The notes under the pieces were generated by a model, which saw nothing but the letters and a program-made list of their open reading frames with translations, searched no databases and was not told the origin of the DNA. Of a DNA stretch of 44,980 bases, positions 8,935-16,278 are shown piece by piece. The DNA lies in the NCBI RefSeq assembly GCF_946481715.1, contig NZ_CAMLOV010000026.1, positions 1-44,980 on the forward strand, in the 5' to 3' direction. This DNA comes from an uncultured Mucilaginibacter sp. GTDB taxonomy: Bacteria > Bacteroidota > Bacteroidia > Sphingobacteriales > Sphingobacteriaceae. The position numbers were made by a program, and so were the translations under genes. The number at the start of each line of letters is the position of its first letter. Positions within the stretch are counted from its first letter, which is position 1.

Positions 8935-9390
8935 ATGGAAAAGCTGACATTCGACGTTGAGATAAACGCCTTGCCCCAAAAAGTTTGGGAGGTACTTTTC
9001 ACTGATGAGTACTATCCAAAATGGACCGAAGTTTTTTGTGAAGGCTCGCATGCTGTTACCGACTGGAAAGAGGGCAGCAAAGTACTGTTCCTGGATAATA
9101 AAGGCAGCGGCATGATTGCCATAATAGAAACAAGCGAACCCGGTAAGCGGATGGTATTTAAATGCACCGGCGAAGTAAAAAATGGCGAGGAAGACTATGA
9201 TAGCGAGGGCGCGCAAATGGTGAACGGCGCAACCGAAAGCTACACGCTGGAAAACCACGACGGCACCACTCTGCTCACCGTAGAAATGGCCGGCGGCAGC
9301 TTCCCAGCCGGAATGATGGATTTTTTCCGCGGTGTATGGCCAAAGGCGCTGGAAAAGGTGAAAGAGCTGGGAAGCGCCCCGGCGCCCTGA
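8935..9390 (+). CDS. SRPBCC (AHSA1/START-like) domain protein
   Basis: A 151-residue protein with the pattern of the AHSA1/SRPBCC fold: an opening strand (LTFDVEINALPQKVWEVLFTDEYYPKWTEVF), an acidic strand pair, and the closing amphipathic helix (FFRGVWPKALEKVKEL). Such proteins form a hydrophobic cavity and bind small lipophilic ligands; the ligand cannot be read from the sequence. An in-frame ATG at 8899 would add 12 residues (MHLCYNQLKFNP) without family character, so I prefer the ATG at 8935. It is divergent from the hut operon and not obviously linked to it. Confidence 0.75.
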   Translation: MEKLTFDVEINALPQKVWEVLFTDEYYPKWTEVFCEGSHAVTDWKEGSKVLFLDNKGSGMIAIIETSEPGKRMVFKCTGEVKNGEEDYDSEGAQMVNGATESYTLENHDGTTLLTVEMAGGSFPAGMMDFFRGVWPKALEKVKELGSAPAP

Positions 9391-9464
9391 AGGGAGCTTT
9401 TGGTTTGCCGGGTTAGCTTGCCGTAAAAATTATTTTGTATCTTTATAATACTTAATTTTTGTTT

Positions 9465-9695
9465 ATGACCACAATGACACTCCAGGTTCCCGATGCTCTT
9501 GAAAAAGAACACGATGAAACCGTGCGTTTTTTGGCGGCGAAATTATATGAGGCTGGTAAATTATCATTAGGCCAGGCAGCAGAAATGTGCGGAATGAAAA
9601 AGTGGGACTTCCCAGAAGTACTTGCAAAATTTGATATTCCATATTTTCAGTATACTGCCGAGGATGTTATTAATGAAGCAAACAGCATCCGTTAA
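9465..9695 (+). CDS. UPF0175 family antitoxin
   Basis: A 76-residue protein of the UPF0175 family: FLAAKLYEAGKLSLGQAAEMCGMKKWDFPEVLAKFDIPYFQYTAEDV is the typical predicted helix-turn-helix with a C-terminal toxin-binding tail. UPF0175 proteins are antitoxins of PIN-domain (DUF3368) toxins, and such a toxin frame overlaps the end of this gene by 23 nt. The start is ATG 9465 (or 9474). A TTTG at 9404 followed after 23 nt by TATTTTG is a possible Bacteroidota promoter. With its toxin broken, this antitoxin may be an orphan. Confidence 0.85.
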   Translation: MTTMTLQVPDALEKEHDETVRFLAAKLYEAGKLSLGQAAEMCGMKKWDFPEVLAKFDIPYFQYTAEDVINEANSIR

Positions 9696-10147
9696 GGCCG
9701 CATTAGTTATCACCGATGCCAGTTGTTTAATTGTACTGGATAAGATTGGTCACCTTCATTTGCTGCCAATGTTGTTTTCCGAAGTGGTTACCACACCGAA
9801 AATTATTGTAGAATGGCAGCGCCGCACCCGAATGGATGCAGGTAATTGCTGTAGCCAATAAAACTCTCCAAAATGATTTTGCAAACATTGTTGATCCCGG
9901 AGAAGCCAGCGCACTCGCGCTTGCTCAAGAAATAAAAAGCGACTACGTGATAATCGACGATATGCAAGCACGAAAACTGGCCGCAAAACTTGGGTTAAAT
10001 ATTATAGGCACTTTAGGCATTTTGCTAAAAGCAAAACAAGCAGGGTTTATCACACTACTTAAGCCTGTACTTGAACAAGTTGAAAAAACCAACTTTAGAA
10101 CTACCACTGCATTAATTCAATCCGTTTTACGAGACGCGGGTGAATGA
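9673..10147 (+). pseudogene. Frameshifted DUF3368 PIN-like toxin
   Basis: The PIN-type toxin is split over two frames. From ATG 9673 the first frame gives VITDASCLIVLDKIGHLHLL up to VEWQRR and then stops at 9859-9861. The +1 frame from about 9817-9836 continues the family sequence: PEWMQVIAVANKT, DPGEASALALAQE, VIIDDMQARKLAAKLGL, LGILLKAKQAG. Acidic PIN residues are therefore present (Asp of ITDAS, Glu of GEAS, Asp-Asp of IIDD), but a single extra base in or near the C-rich tract 9825-9833 breaks the frame. It overlaps the UPF0175 antitoxin. Either the toxin is inactivated, as often happens in decaying toxin-antitoxin pairs, or there is a sequencing error; programmed frameshifting is the least likely reading. 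Confidence 0.8.
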
Positions 10148-10170
10148 TACAAATTCGTATTAAACAAGAA

Positions 10171-10192
10171 AGGCTCTCCAAATGGAAAGCCT
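10171..10192 (-). terminator. Terminator of the atp operon
   Basis: On the minus strand the RNA forms a 9-bp stem AGGCTTTCC/GGAGAGCCT (one G-U pair) with a 4-nt loop. The stem is followed by a short A/G/C-containing stretch and TTTCTTGTTT. It lies 32 nt downstream of the atpG stop codon and may also stop transcription coming from the toxin side on the plus strand. Confidence 0.75.
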
Positions 10193-10223
10193 CGCTTCTT
10201 AATATTATTCTATAAGCAATTTA

Positions 10224-11132
10224 TCAACCACCCAATGCTGCTGCACCGCTTACAATTTCGGTAAGCTCGGTAGTGATGGCTGCCTGGCGGGCCTGGTTGT
10301 ATGAAAGTTTTAGGGCTTTCAACAGGTCGCCGGCATTTTCGGTTGCCTTATCCATTGCGGTCATACGTGCGCCGTGCTCAGATGCGTTTGAATCTAATAC
10401 TGCGCGGTATAACTGTATTTTAATGTTCTTTGGAATCAGCTGCTCAACAATCTCTTCCTGCGATGGCTCCAGGATATAATCAACCTGGCTCTCTATCTTA
10501 GCATCTTTTGTTTTAAACGCTTCTTCCTTTGGTTTTGCCTCAGGTTTTGGAACCGGTAATAACTGCTCAGCTATCAGGTACTGCACGGCCGCGTTGCGGA
10601 AGTGGTTATACACCAACTCTACACGGTCGTAATCGCCATTGATAAAGCCTTGCATTATCCCTTCGGTAATTTTCGAAGCATTAATGAAGTTCAAGTCGAG
10701 GTACAGATCGTTATTGTTGCCTATAACGTTGTACTTGCGGCGCTGGTAATACTCCTGGCTTTTTTTACCGATAGCCACGATAGATACATTGCCTGCCCTA
10801 AGCTGCTCGCTGTATTTCTCTGCAATCAGGTTATTGGCGGTTTTTATAACGTTGGCATTAAATGCACCCGCCAAACCACGGTTTGATGATACAACAACAA
10901 CCAATACACGTACCGGTTCGCGATCCTGCAAGTACGGCGATGCACCATCCTCCAAACTTGCCGATAGGTTTGCCAGCAAGTCCTTCAACTTATTAGCGTA
11001 CGGGCGTAATTGTACAATAGCATTGGTTGCCCTTTTCAGCTTTGCCGCCGAAACCATTTTCATGGCCTTGGTGATCTGCTGCGTAGAGCTTACCGATGAT
11101 ATCCTGTTTCTTACTTCTTTTAAATTAGCCAT
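10224..11132 (-). CDS. atpG: F1Fo ATP synthase subunit gamma
   Basis: A 302-residue central rotor stalk subunit of F1. The N-terminal coiled-coil helix MANLKEVRNRISSVSSTQQITKAMKMVSAAKL and the C-terminal ARMTAMDKATENAGDLLKALKLSYNQARQAAITTELTEIV are diagnostic. A charged Lys/Pro/Glu insertion (roughly residues 195-215, PKPEAKPKEEAFKTK) makes it slightly longer than the E. coli protein; such insertions are common in Bacteroidota. It is last in the operon and separated from atpA by 135 nt that contain a GAGATTT repeat array. Confidence 0.97.
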   Translation of the reverse strand: MANLKEVRNRISSVSSTQQITKAMKMVSAAKLKRATNAIVQLRPYANKLKDLLANLSASLEDGASPYLQDREPVRVLVVVVSSNRGLAGAFNANVIKTANNLIAEKYSEQLRAGNVSIVAIGKKSQEYYQRRKYNVIGNNNDLYLDLNFINASKITEGIMQGFINGDYDRVELVYNHFRNAAVQYLIAEQLLPVPKPEAKPKEEAFKTKDAKIESQVDYILEPSQEEIVEQLIPKNIKIQLYRAVLDSNASEHGARMTAMDKATENAGDLLKALKLSYNQARQAAITTELTEIVSGAAALGG

Positions 11133-11137
11133 CTTTT

Positions 11138-11267
11138 GAGATTTGAGATTTGAGATTTGAGATTTGAGATTTAACTCATTCCTTCAAACACAATCCCTGG
11201 TTACTTTTATCTCTATTAAATGCGATTGAGCTTATCTCATATCTCACATCTAATACCTCACATCTAA
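11138..11267. repeat. GAGATTT tandem array with opposing arm, atpA-atpG spacer
   Basis: Five perfect head-to-tail copies of GAGATTT occupy 11138-11172. About 55 nt further on, 11228-11267 holds loosely complementary ATCTCATATCTCACATC-type sequence. The transcribed spacer could fold into a long imperfect hairpin between atpA and atpG. The same family is found at 13434-13517 and, as one arm only, at 3357-3386. Confidence 0.8.
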
Positions 11268-12842
11268 TTAATATTTACCTGCCAGTTCTTTTGCTACGGT
11301 TTCCAGTACGCCTGTCAGTTGGTCGTCGAATTTACCTGCTTTAAGGGCGGCCAGCACTTCGGGGTGGCGTGCCTCTAACTGGCTGGTGTATTCGCTTTCA
11401 AATTCGCGGATCTTGTTAACCGGTACGTTACGCATCAGGTTTTTAGTACCCAGGTATATAATAGCAACCTGTTTTTCAACCGTTACCGGTGAGTACTGGC
11501 CTTGCTTTAATATCTCCACGTTACGTGCACCTTTGTCGATTACGTTTTTGGTAGAAGCATCTAAGTCCGAACCGAATTTAGAGAAAGCTTCCAGCTCGCG
11601 GTATTGCGCCTGGTCAAGTTTTAGGGTACCGGCAACTTTCTTCATCGATTTGATCTGCGCGTTACCACCCACACGAGATACCGAGATACCTACGTTAATT
11701 GCAGGGCGGATACCTGCTAAGAACAAGTTCGACTCCAAAAATATCTGGCCATCTGTAATCGAGATTACGTTGGTTGGGATATAGGCGGATACGTCACCTG
11801 CCTGAGTTTCGATAATAGGCAATGCAGTTAACGAACCACCACCTTTTACAATGTGTTTGATAGACTCCGGCAAATCGTTCATTTGTTGAGCGATGTTATC
11901 GTTGCTGTTTACCTTTGCGGCACGCTCTAATAAACGGCTGTGCAGGTAAAATACGTCACCAGGGTAAGCCTCACGGCCCGGTGGGCGACGCAGCAACAAT
12001 GATACCTCGCGGTAAGCAACAGCTTGCTTGGAAAGATCATCATAAATGATTAAAGCAGGGCGGCCTGTATCGCGGAAGTACTCGCCGATTGCAGCACCTG
12101 CAAACGGAGAGAAGAATTGCATGGTAGCAGAATCCGAAGCGTTGGCCGCAACAACGATAGAGTATGGCATAGCACCGTTCTCTTCCAATGTGCGTACAAT
12201 GTTTGCAACGGTAGAGGCTTTTTGGCCGCAAGCTACATATATACAAGTTACCGGCTGGCCGGCATCATAAAACTCTTTTTGGTTGATGATGGTATCGATA
12301 CAAACCGCAGTTTTACCTGTTTGGCGGTCACCGATAACCAACTCACGCTGGCCACGGCCGATAGGGATCATCGCGTCGATAGCTTTGATACCTGTCTGTA
12401 GAGGCTCGGTTACCGGCTGGCGATAGATAACACCCGGTGCTTTACGCTCTAAAGGCATTTCGTAAGTTTCGCCAAGGATAGGGCCTTTACCGTCAATTGG
12501 GTTACCTAAAGTATCAACAACACGGCCAAGCATTCCTTCACCTACGTTGATAGATGCAATACGATTGGTACGTTTTACGTTGTCGCCTTCTTTGATATCG
12601 TCGCTACGGCCCAACAATACCACACCCACGTTATCTTCTTCAAGGTTCAAAACGATACCTTGCAAACCGTTATCAAATTCAACCAGCTCACCCGATTGTA
12701 CTTTAGTTAGTCCGTAAACACGTGCAATACCGTCACCCACCTGGAGTACGGTACCCACTTCTTCTAATTCAGATTCTGACTTGAAGCCTGCTAATTGCTG
12801 GCGCAATATTGCTGATACTTCGTCTGGCCTTACCTCTACCAT
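11268..12842 (-). CDS. atpA: F1Fo ATP synthase subunit alpha
   Basis: A 524-residue subunit of the F1 hexamer that binds non-catalytic nucleotide. The N-terminal beta-barrel ([17 protein letters not shown]), the Walker A GDRQTGKT (171-178), the [20 protein letters not shown] segment and the [17 protein letters not shown] region are all present. Length is normal. It follows atpH after 33 nt. The partner beta and epsilon genes (atpD, atpC) are not in this window, in line with the split arrangement common in Bacteroidota. Confidence 0.98.
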   Translation of the reverse strand: MVEVRPDEVSAILRQQLAGFKSESELEEVGTVLQVGDGIARVYGLTKVQSGELVEFDNGLQGIVLNLEEDNVGVVLLGRSDDIKEGDNVKRTNRIASINVGEGMLGRVVDTLGNPIDGKGPILGETYEMPLERKAPGVIYRQPVTEPLQTGIKAIDAMIPIGRGQRELVIGDRQTGKTAVCIDTIINQKEFYDAGQPVTCIYVACGQKASTVANIVRTLEENGAMPYSIVVAANASDSATMQFFSPFAGAAIGEYFRDTGRPALIIYDDLSKQAVAYREVSLLLRRPPGREAYPGDVFYLHSRLLERAAKVNSNDNIAQQMNDLPESIKHIVKGGGSLTALPIIETQAGDVSAYIPTNVISITDGQIFLESNLFLAGIRPAINVGISVSRVGGNAQIKSMKKVAGTLKLDQAQYRELEAFSKFGSDLDASTKNVIDKGARNVEILKQGQYSPVTVEKQVAIIYLGTKNLMRNVPVNKIREFESEYTSQLEARHPEVLAALKAGKFDDQLTGVLETVAKELAGKY

Positions 12843-12875
12843 TTTTTGAATTTATTTTAGAGTTTTAATTTAATA

Positions 12876-13424
12876 TTATTTAATTGCAGCTTGTGCAAAA
12901 TCCTTTTTCAACTTCTTCAAGCTGGTGGCAATGCTGGTATCTACCTGCCTGTCGCCAACGGTAAGCACAAAGCCACCAATCAGTTTAGGGTCAACCTTAT
13001 CGGTTAGCTTAACAGTACCACCAATTGCCGCCTGTACATCGGCCAGCATTTTTTGCTTGTTGGCTGCTGATAACGGAGAGGCTGTTGTTACCCTGGCATT
13101 GGTAATGTGGTTCTTCACATCATACAGGCCAATAAACTCGTTTGCGGTAGTGTATAATACTTCGCCACGGCCTTTATTTACCATGATGTTTAAAAACGCA
13201 ATAGTTACTTTGCTCACCTTAGTACCAAATACATCGCCAAGGATATTTACTTTTTTGCTGTGCGAGATGATAGGGTTTGCTAAAACAGCGCCCAATTCCG
13301 GGTTTGCCTTTACGGTTTTCAGGAACAGCTCCATATCGCCTTTAACCGCCTCAACAGCGTTCTGCTCTGCGGCTAAGTCGATAAGTGCTTTTGCGTACCT
13401 TAATGCTACTGTTACTTCTGACAT
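12876..13424 (-). CDS. atpH: F1Fo ATP synthase subunit delta
   Basis: A 182-residue stator subunit (OSCP type) that links F1 to the b subunits. Family features are VALRYAKALIDLAAEQ at the N-terminus, NPIISHSKKVNIL in the middle, and the C-terminal VDPKLIGGFVLTVGDRQVDTSIATSLKKLKKDF. It lies between atpF and atpA. The spacer upstream towards atpF carries GAGAT-type repeats. Confidence 0.96.
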   Translation of the reverse strand: MSEVTVALRYAKALIDLAAEQNAVEAVKGDMELFLKTVKANPELGAVLANPIISHSKKVNILGDVFGTKVSKVTIAFLNIMVNKGRGEVLYTTANEFIGLYDVKNHITNARVTTASPLSAANKQKMLADVQAAIGGTVKLTDKVDPKLIGGFVLTVGDRQVDTSIATSLKKLKKDFAQAAIK

Positions 13425-13433
13425 TTCTTTTTA

Positions 13434-13517
13434 TTGAGATGTGAGACATGAGATTTGAGATTTGAGACCGGAGATTATTTCTTATCTCGCATCTCATATC
13501 TATTATCTCTTATCTAA
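13434..13517. repeat. GAGATTT-type repeat pair, atpF-atpH spacer
   Basis: The left arm 13434-13469 consists of degenerate TTGAGAT/GAGACAT heptamers; the right arm 13481-13517 is rich in ATCTCGCATCTCATATC-type complement. Only a dozen bases separate the arms, so a hairpin in the spacer RNA is likely. Family members occur at 11138-11267 and 3357-3386. Confidence 0.75.
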
Positions 13518-14009
13518 CTATATTTTCACTTCTTTCAGCAGTTCTGCAACCAGTGCATCCTGTTTGCTGCTGTCTTCAAATTGCTTGCGCAATACTTTCT
13601 CGGCAATCTCCAACGATAAAGTTGCAACCTGGTTTTTTACATCAGCCATTGCAATAGCTTTCTGGTTGTTAATTTCGATGCGGGCAAGCTCGATCTGGCG
13701 TGCACCTTCTTTGTGTGCAGCATCTTTAGCTTCGGCGATGATACTATCTTTTACTTTTTTAGCTTCAGACAGAATAGCGTCGCGCTCAATGCGTGCTTGT
13801 TTTAAAAGAACGTCGTTCTCGTTTGTTAAACGGGCCATTTCGTCTTTAGCAGCTTCGGCTTTCGATAAAGCATCTTCAATAAAACGTTCACGGTCGTTCA
13901 GGGCACCTAAAATAGGTTTCCATGCAAATTTACCCAGTATAAATAAAAGGATAAGAAAAGAGATTGTCGTCCAAAAAACTAACCCTATCTCCGGTTTAAC
14001 TAATTCCAT
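13518..14009 (-). CDS. atpF: F1Fo ATP synthase subunit b
   Basis: A 163-residue peripheral-stalk subunit. There is one N-terminal membrane helix (IGLVFWTTISFLILLFILGKF), then KPILGALNDRERFIEDALSKAEAAKDEM and a long charged coiled coil reaching almost to the C-terminus. Length and order (c, b, delta, alpha, gamma) are standard. Confidence 0.97.
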   Translation of the reverse strand: MELVKPEIGLVFWTTISFLILLFILGKFAWKPILGALNDRERFIEDALSKAEAAKDEMARLTNENDVLLKQARIERDAILSEAKKVKDSIIAEAKDAAHKEGARQIELARIEINNQKAIAMADVKNQVATLSLEIAEKVLRKQFEDSSKQDALVAELLKEVKI

Positions 14010-14094
14010 AATATAATGTTATACGTTACTTTCTTTAATAAAAAAACATGCCCGAAACCAATCGTCCCGGGATGCTTTTTGTTTTGGGTTGCTA

Positions 14095-14337
<243 letters not shown>

Positions 14338-14343
14338 TCAAAA

Positions 14344-15471
14344 TTAGTGATGATGCTCCTCTACTGCCATGCCAATAAACAGGGCAGAAAGCATCGTGAA
14401 GATAAAGGCCTGTAAAAACGCAACCAATAATTCTATCACATCCATAAACACCACAAAAACGATTGATACAGGGGATATCCATAAGGAATTAAAAATGAAT
14501 ATCAACGAGATCAAACTCAATACGATAATGTGCCCTGCGGTAATATTAGCAAACAAACGTATCATTAATGCAAACGGGCGCGATATAATACCGATAACCT
14601 CAACAGGAACCATGATAATATATAACCACCATGGAATGTCGGGCATAAATATGTGCTTCCAGTAATACTTATTACCATTAAAATTGATAACCAATAAAGT
14701 GATGGTAGCAAGCGTAATGGTAACCGCAATGTTACCGGTTAAGTTATACCCTCCGGGGAAGAATGGAATAAGCCCAAACAGGTTGTTTATCAGGATAAAA
14801 AAGAAAAACGTTAACAACAATGGCATAAAGCGTGCATATCTTACTCCGATATTGGGAATAGCAACGTCATCGCGCACAAACAATATAACAGGTTCTAACA
14901 GCGCCTGCAGCCCCTTTGGCGCTTTACCTTTACGCTCTTTATACGAACCCGAAACTTTTAAAAACACGATAAGCAATACTATCATGCCCATCCACATACT
15001 GGCAACGTTGCGTGTTATAGAAAAATCCCAAACCTTTTTTGTGGCTGCCTCATCTGGTGTACCTGCCTCATTAGCCACTACAACCTTATTATGAAGCATC
15101 ATATAATTATAATACTTGCCTTTGTAAACGGCAGAAGCATGTCCTGTAGCCTCACTATGGCCTTCAGCATTCTCAGCGGCTTCGGCAGCCTCTTCGTGAT
15201 GCTCAATTTTTGCTGATGAAAATACTTCTAAACCTTTATCAGTATATAATATCACCGGCAATGGCAGGGCCAGTTTTCCAAATATGTGCCATGAGTGCGA
15301 ATCGGCAATGTGTTCCAATATCACTTCCTTGGGGCTGAACTTTTTTGGGGCACCTTCAGGGGCTTTTTCCTGCGCAAAAGCCGATACCGGCATTATCAGC
15401 ACCATTATAAAAATGGCGCAAATTTGCATTTGCTTAAATATTTTTGAGTTCAAAATCGAGCCGTTAGTCAT
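14344..15471 (-). CDS. atpB: F1Fo ATP synthase subunit a, with extended N-terminus
   Basis: A 375-residue protein, about 100 longer than E. coli subunit a. The C-terminal half has the proton-channel helices; the essential arginine is Arg305 in PFALMIRLFANITAGH. The extra N-terminal part begins with a cleavable-looking signal peptide (ICAIFIMVLIMPVSAFAQ) and continues with a soluble, His/Glu-rich region (EHHEEAAEAAENAEGHSEATGH) that would lie in the periplasm. The protein ends in HHH. Similar extensions occur in other Bacteroidota; their purpose is not known to me. The start could also be the internal Met at residue 15, just before the signal peptide core. Confidence 0.95.
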   Translation of the reverse strand: MTNGSILNSKIFKQMQICAIFIMVLIMPVSAFAQEKAPEGAPKKFSPKEVILEHIADSHSWHIFGKLALPLPVILYTDKGLEVFSSAKIEHHEEAAEAAENAEGHSEATGHASAVYKGKYYNYMMLHNKVVVANEAGTPDEAATKKVWDFSITRNVASMWMGMIVLLIVFLKVSGSYKERKGKAPKGLQALLEPVILFVRDDVAIPNIGVRYARFMPLLLTFFFFILINNLFGLIPFFPGGYNLTGNIAVTITLATITLLVINFNGNKYYWKHIFMPDIPWWLYIIMVPVEVIGIISRPFALMIRLFANITAGHIIVLSLISLIFIFNSLWISPVSIVFVVFMDVIELLVAFLQAFIFTMLSALFIGMAVEEHHH

Positions 15472-15485
15472 CTAAACGAAGTTTT

Positions 15486-15872
15486 CTACCTTAAATTTTG
15501 GTTGCGCAAGTTACGTAACAAACCATAAATTTCAAAGGCCGTATTTAAGAAATATATGTAAAAAAAATCACCCGCAAAGACGTACTTATTCACCTTGTTT
15601 TTTATCAGGAAAAACAACACAAAAAACAGGCTTCCCAGCATTTTAACAACGGTTGCGGCCAAAAACGCCTGGGCCGACAAGTTATTATTTATTTGCCTCA
15701 CTATTAAAACCGACAGCATTACCGTAAAGCTAAGAGCCGATAAATAAGAAAAAATAAGCCAAAAACGCGGCGTTAATAAATAAGCATATCCAAATTGGCT
15801 TAATAAGTATGGCGGCAAGGCCAAAATTAGCGTGAACACCAAATAGGATAAAATTGCTGCGTATATCTTCAA
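15486..15872 (-). CDS. Small membrane protein of the atp operon (AtpI-like position)
   Basis: About 128 residues with four hydrophobic segments (ILSYLVFTLILALPPYLL, FWLIFSYLSALSFTVMLSVLIV, FLAATVVKMLGSLFFVLFFLI, FFYIYFLNTAFEIYGLL). I chose a TTG start at 15872 because its TTGA overlaps the atpZ stop by 4 nt, a normal coupling arrangement; the longer open frame to 15944 runs entirely over atpZ coding sequence and encodes no separate domain. Position between atpZ and atpB matches the AtpI-type assembly or ion-import factors of other atp operons, but sequence similarity to AtpI is not evident by eye. Confidence 0.7.
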   Translation of the reverse strand: MKIYAAILSYLVFTLILALPPYLLSQFGYAYLLTPRFWLIFSYLSALSFTVMLSVLIVRQINNNLSAQAFLAATVVKMLGSLFFVLFFLIKNKVNKYVFAGDFFYIYFLNTAFEIYGLLRNLRNQNLR

Positions 15873-16099
15873 CTTTTTACAGATCTGAAAACCAAATACA
15901 AAGATATGAACACACCCGCAAGCGATAAAATAGCAGTTACCCACTTGGTTTGATGGCCAGCCGACTCATCAATTTTATAACCGGCAAAGGTAAACACGCC
16001 AATGATAATGATCATCTGGAAAGCCAGCCCGGTGTATTTAGCATAAGAACTTGCCTCCTTTGCACCCTCTTCAACATCATTTGGTTCATTTTCTGCCAT
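15869..16099 (-). CDS. atpZ: AtpZ/AtpI family protein
   Basis: A 76-residue first gene of the ATP synthase operon. After an acidic N-terminal tail it has two membrane helices, YTGLAFQMIIIIGVFTFAGY and WVTAILSLAGVFISLYLV, with the KIDE and HQTKW loop between them that is typical of the AtpZ/AtpI family. These proteins are accessory factors of F1Fo, proposed to help assembly of the c ring or supply of magnesium/calcium. A perfect TAAATTTG box is only a few bases upstream of the start codon. Confidence 0.85.
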   Translation of the reverse strand: MAENEPNDVEEGAKEASSYAKYTGLAFQMIIIIGVFTFAGYKIDESAGHQTKWVTAILSLAGVFISLYLVFRSVKS

Positions 16100-16103
16100 G
16101 GCG

Positions 16104-16111
16104 CAAATTTA
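16104..16111 (-). promoter_or_regulatory. Bacteroidota -7 box upstream of the atp operon
   Basis: On the minus strand TAAATTTG matches the TAnnTTTG consensus exactly and is followed by CGCC and the atpZ ATG. Transcription would start almost at the start codon, giving a very short or absent leader. A -33 TTTG at the expected distance is not clear (only TTTA, 24 nt away). Confidence 0.5.
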
Positions 16112-16278
16112 TTAATCCTATTGCATACTATTTAGTAAATTAGCGATGCTTTTTATAATACCTGGTTTGTATAAAAATTCATCTAATTGCGTTATGTGCT
16201 GGATGAATGCCAATTGGCCAATAACACCCGGCTTTGACGAAGGCCACTTATATAAAATCTACCTATAATAATACTATT

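Noticed and set aside
9673..10147. Programmed frameshift in the DUF3368 toxin
   Set aside because: No slippery heptamer or stimulatory structure is apparent; mutation or sequencing error is simpler.
15873..15944. Longer N-terminus for the small atp-operon membrane protein
   Set aside because: The extension lies wholly over atpZ coding sequence; the TTG start at 15872 with TTGA overlap is more economical.
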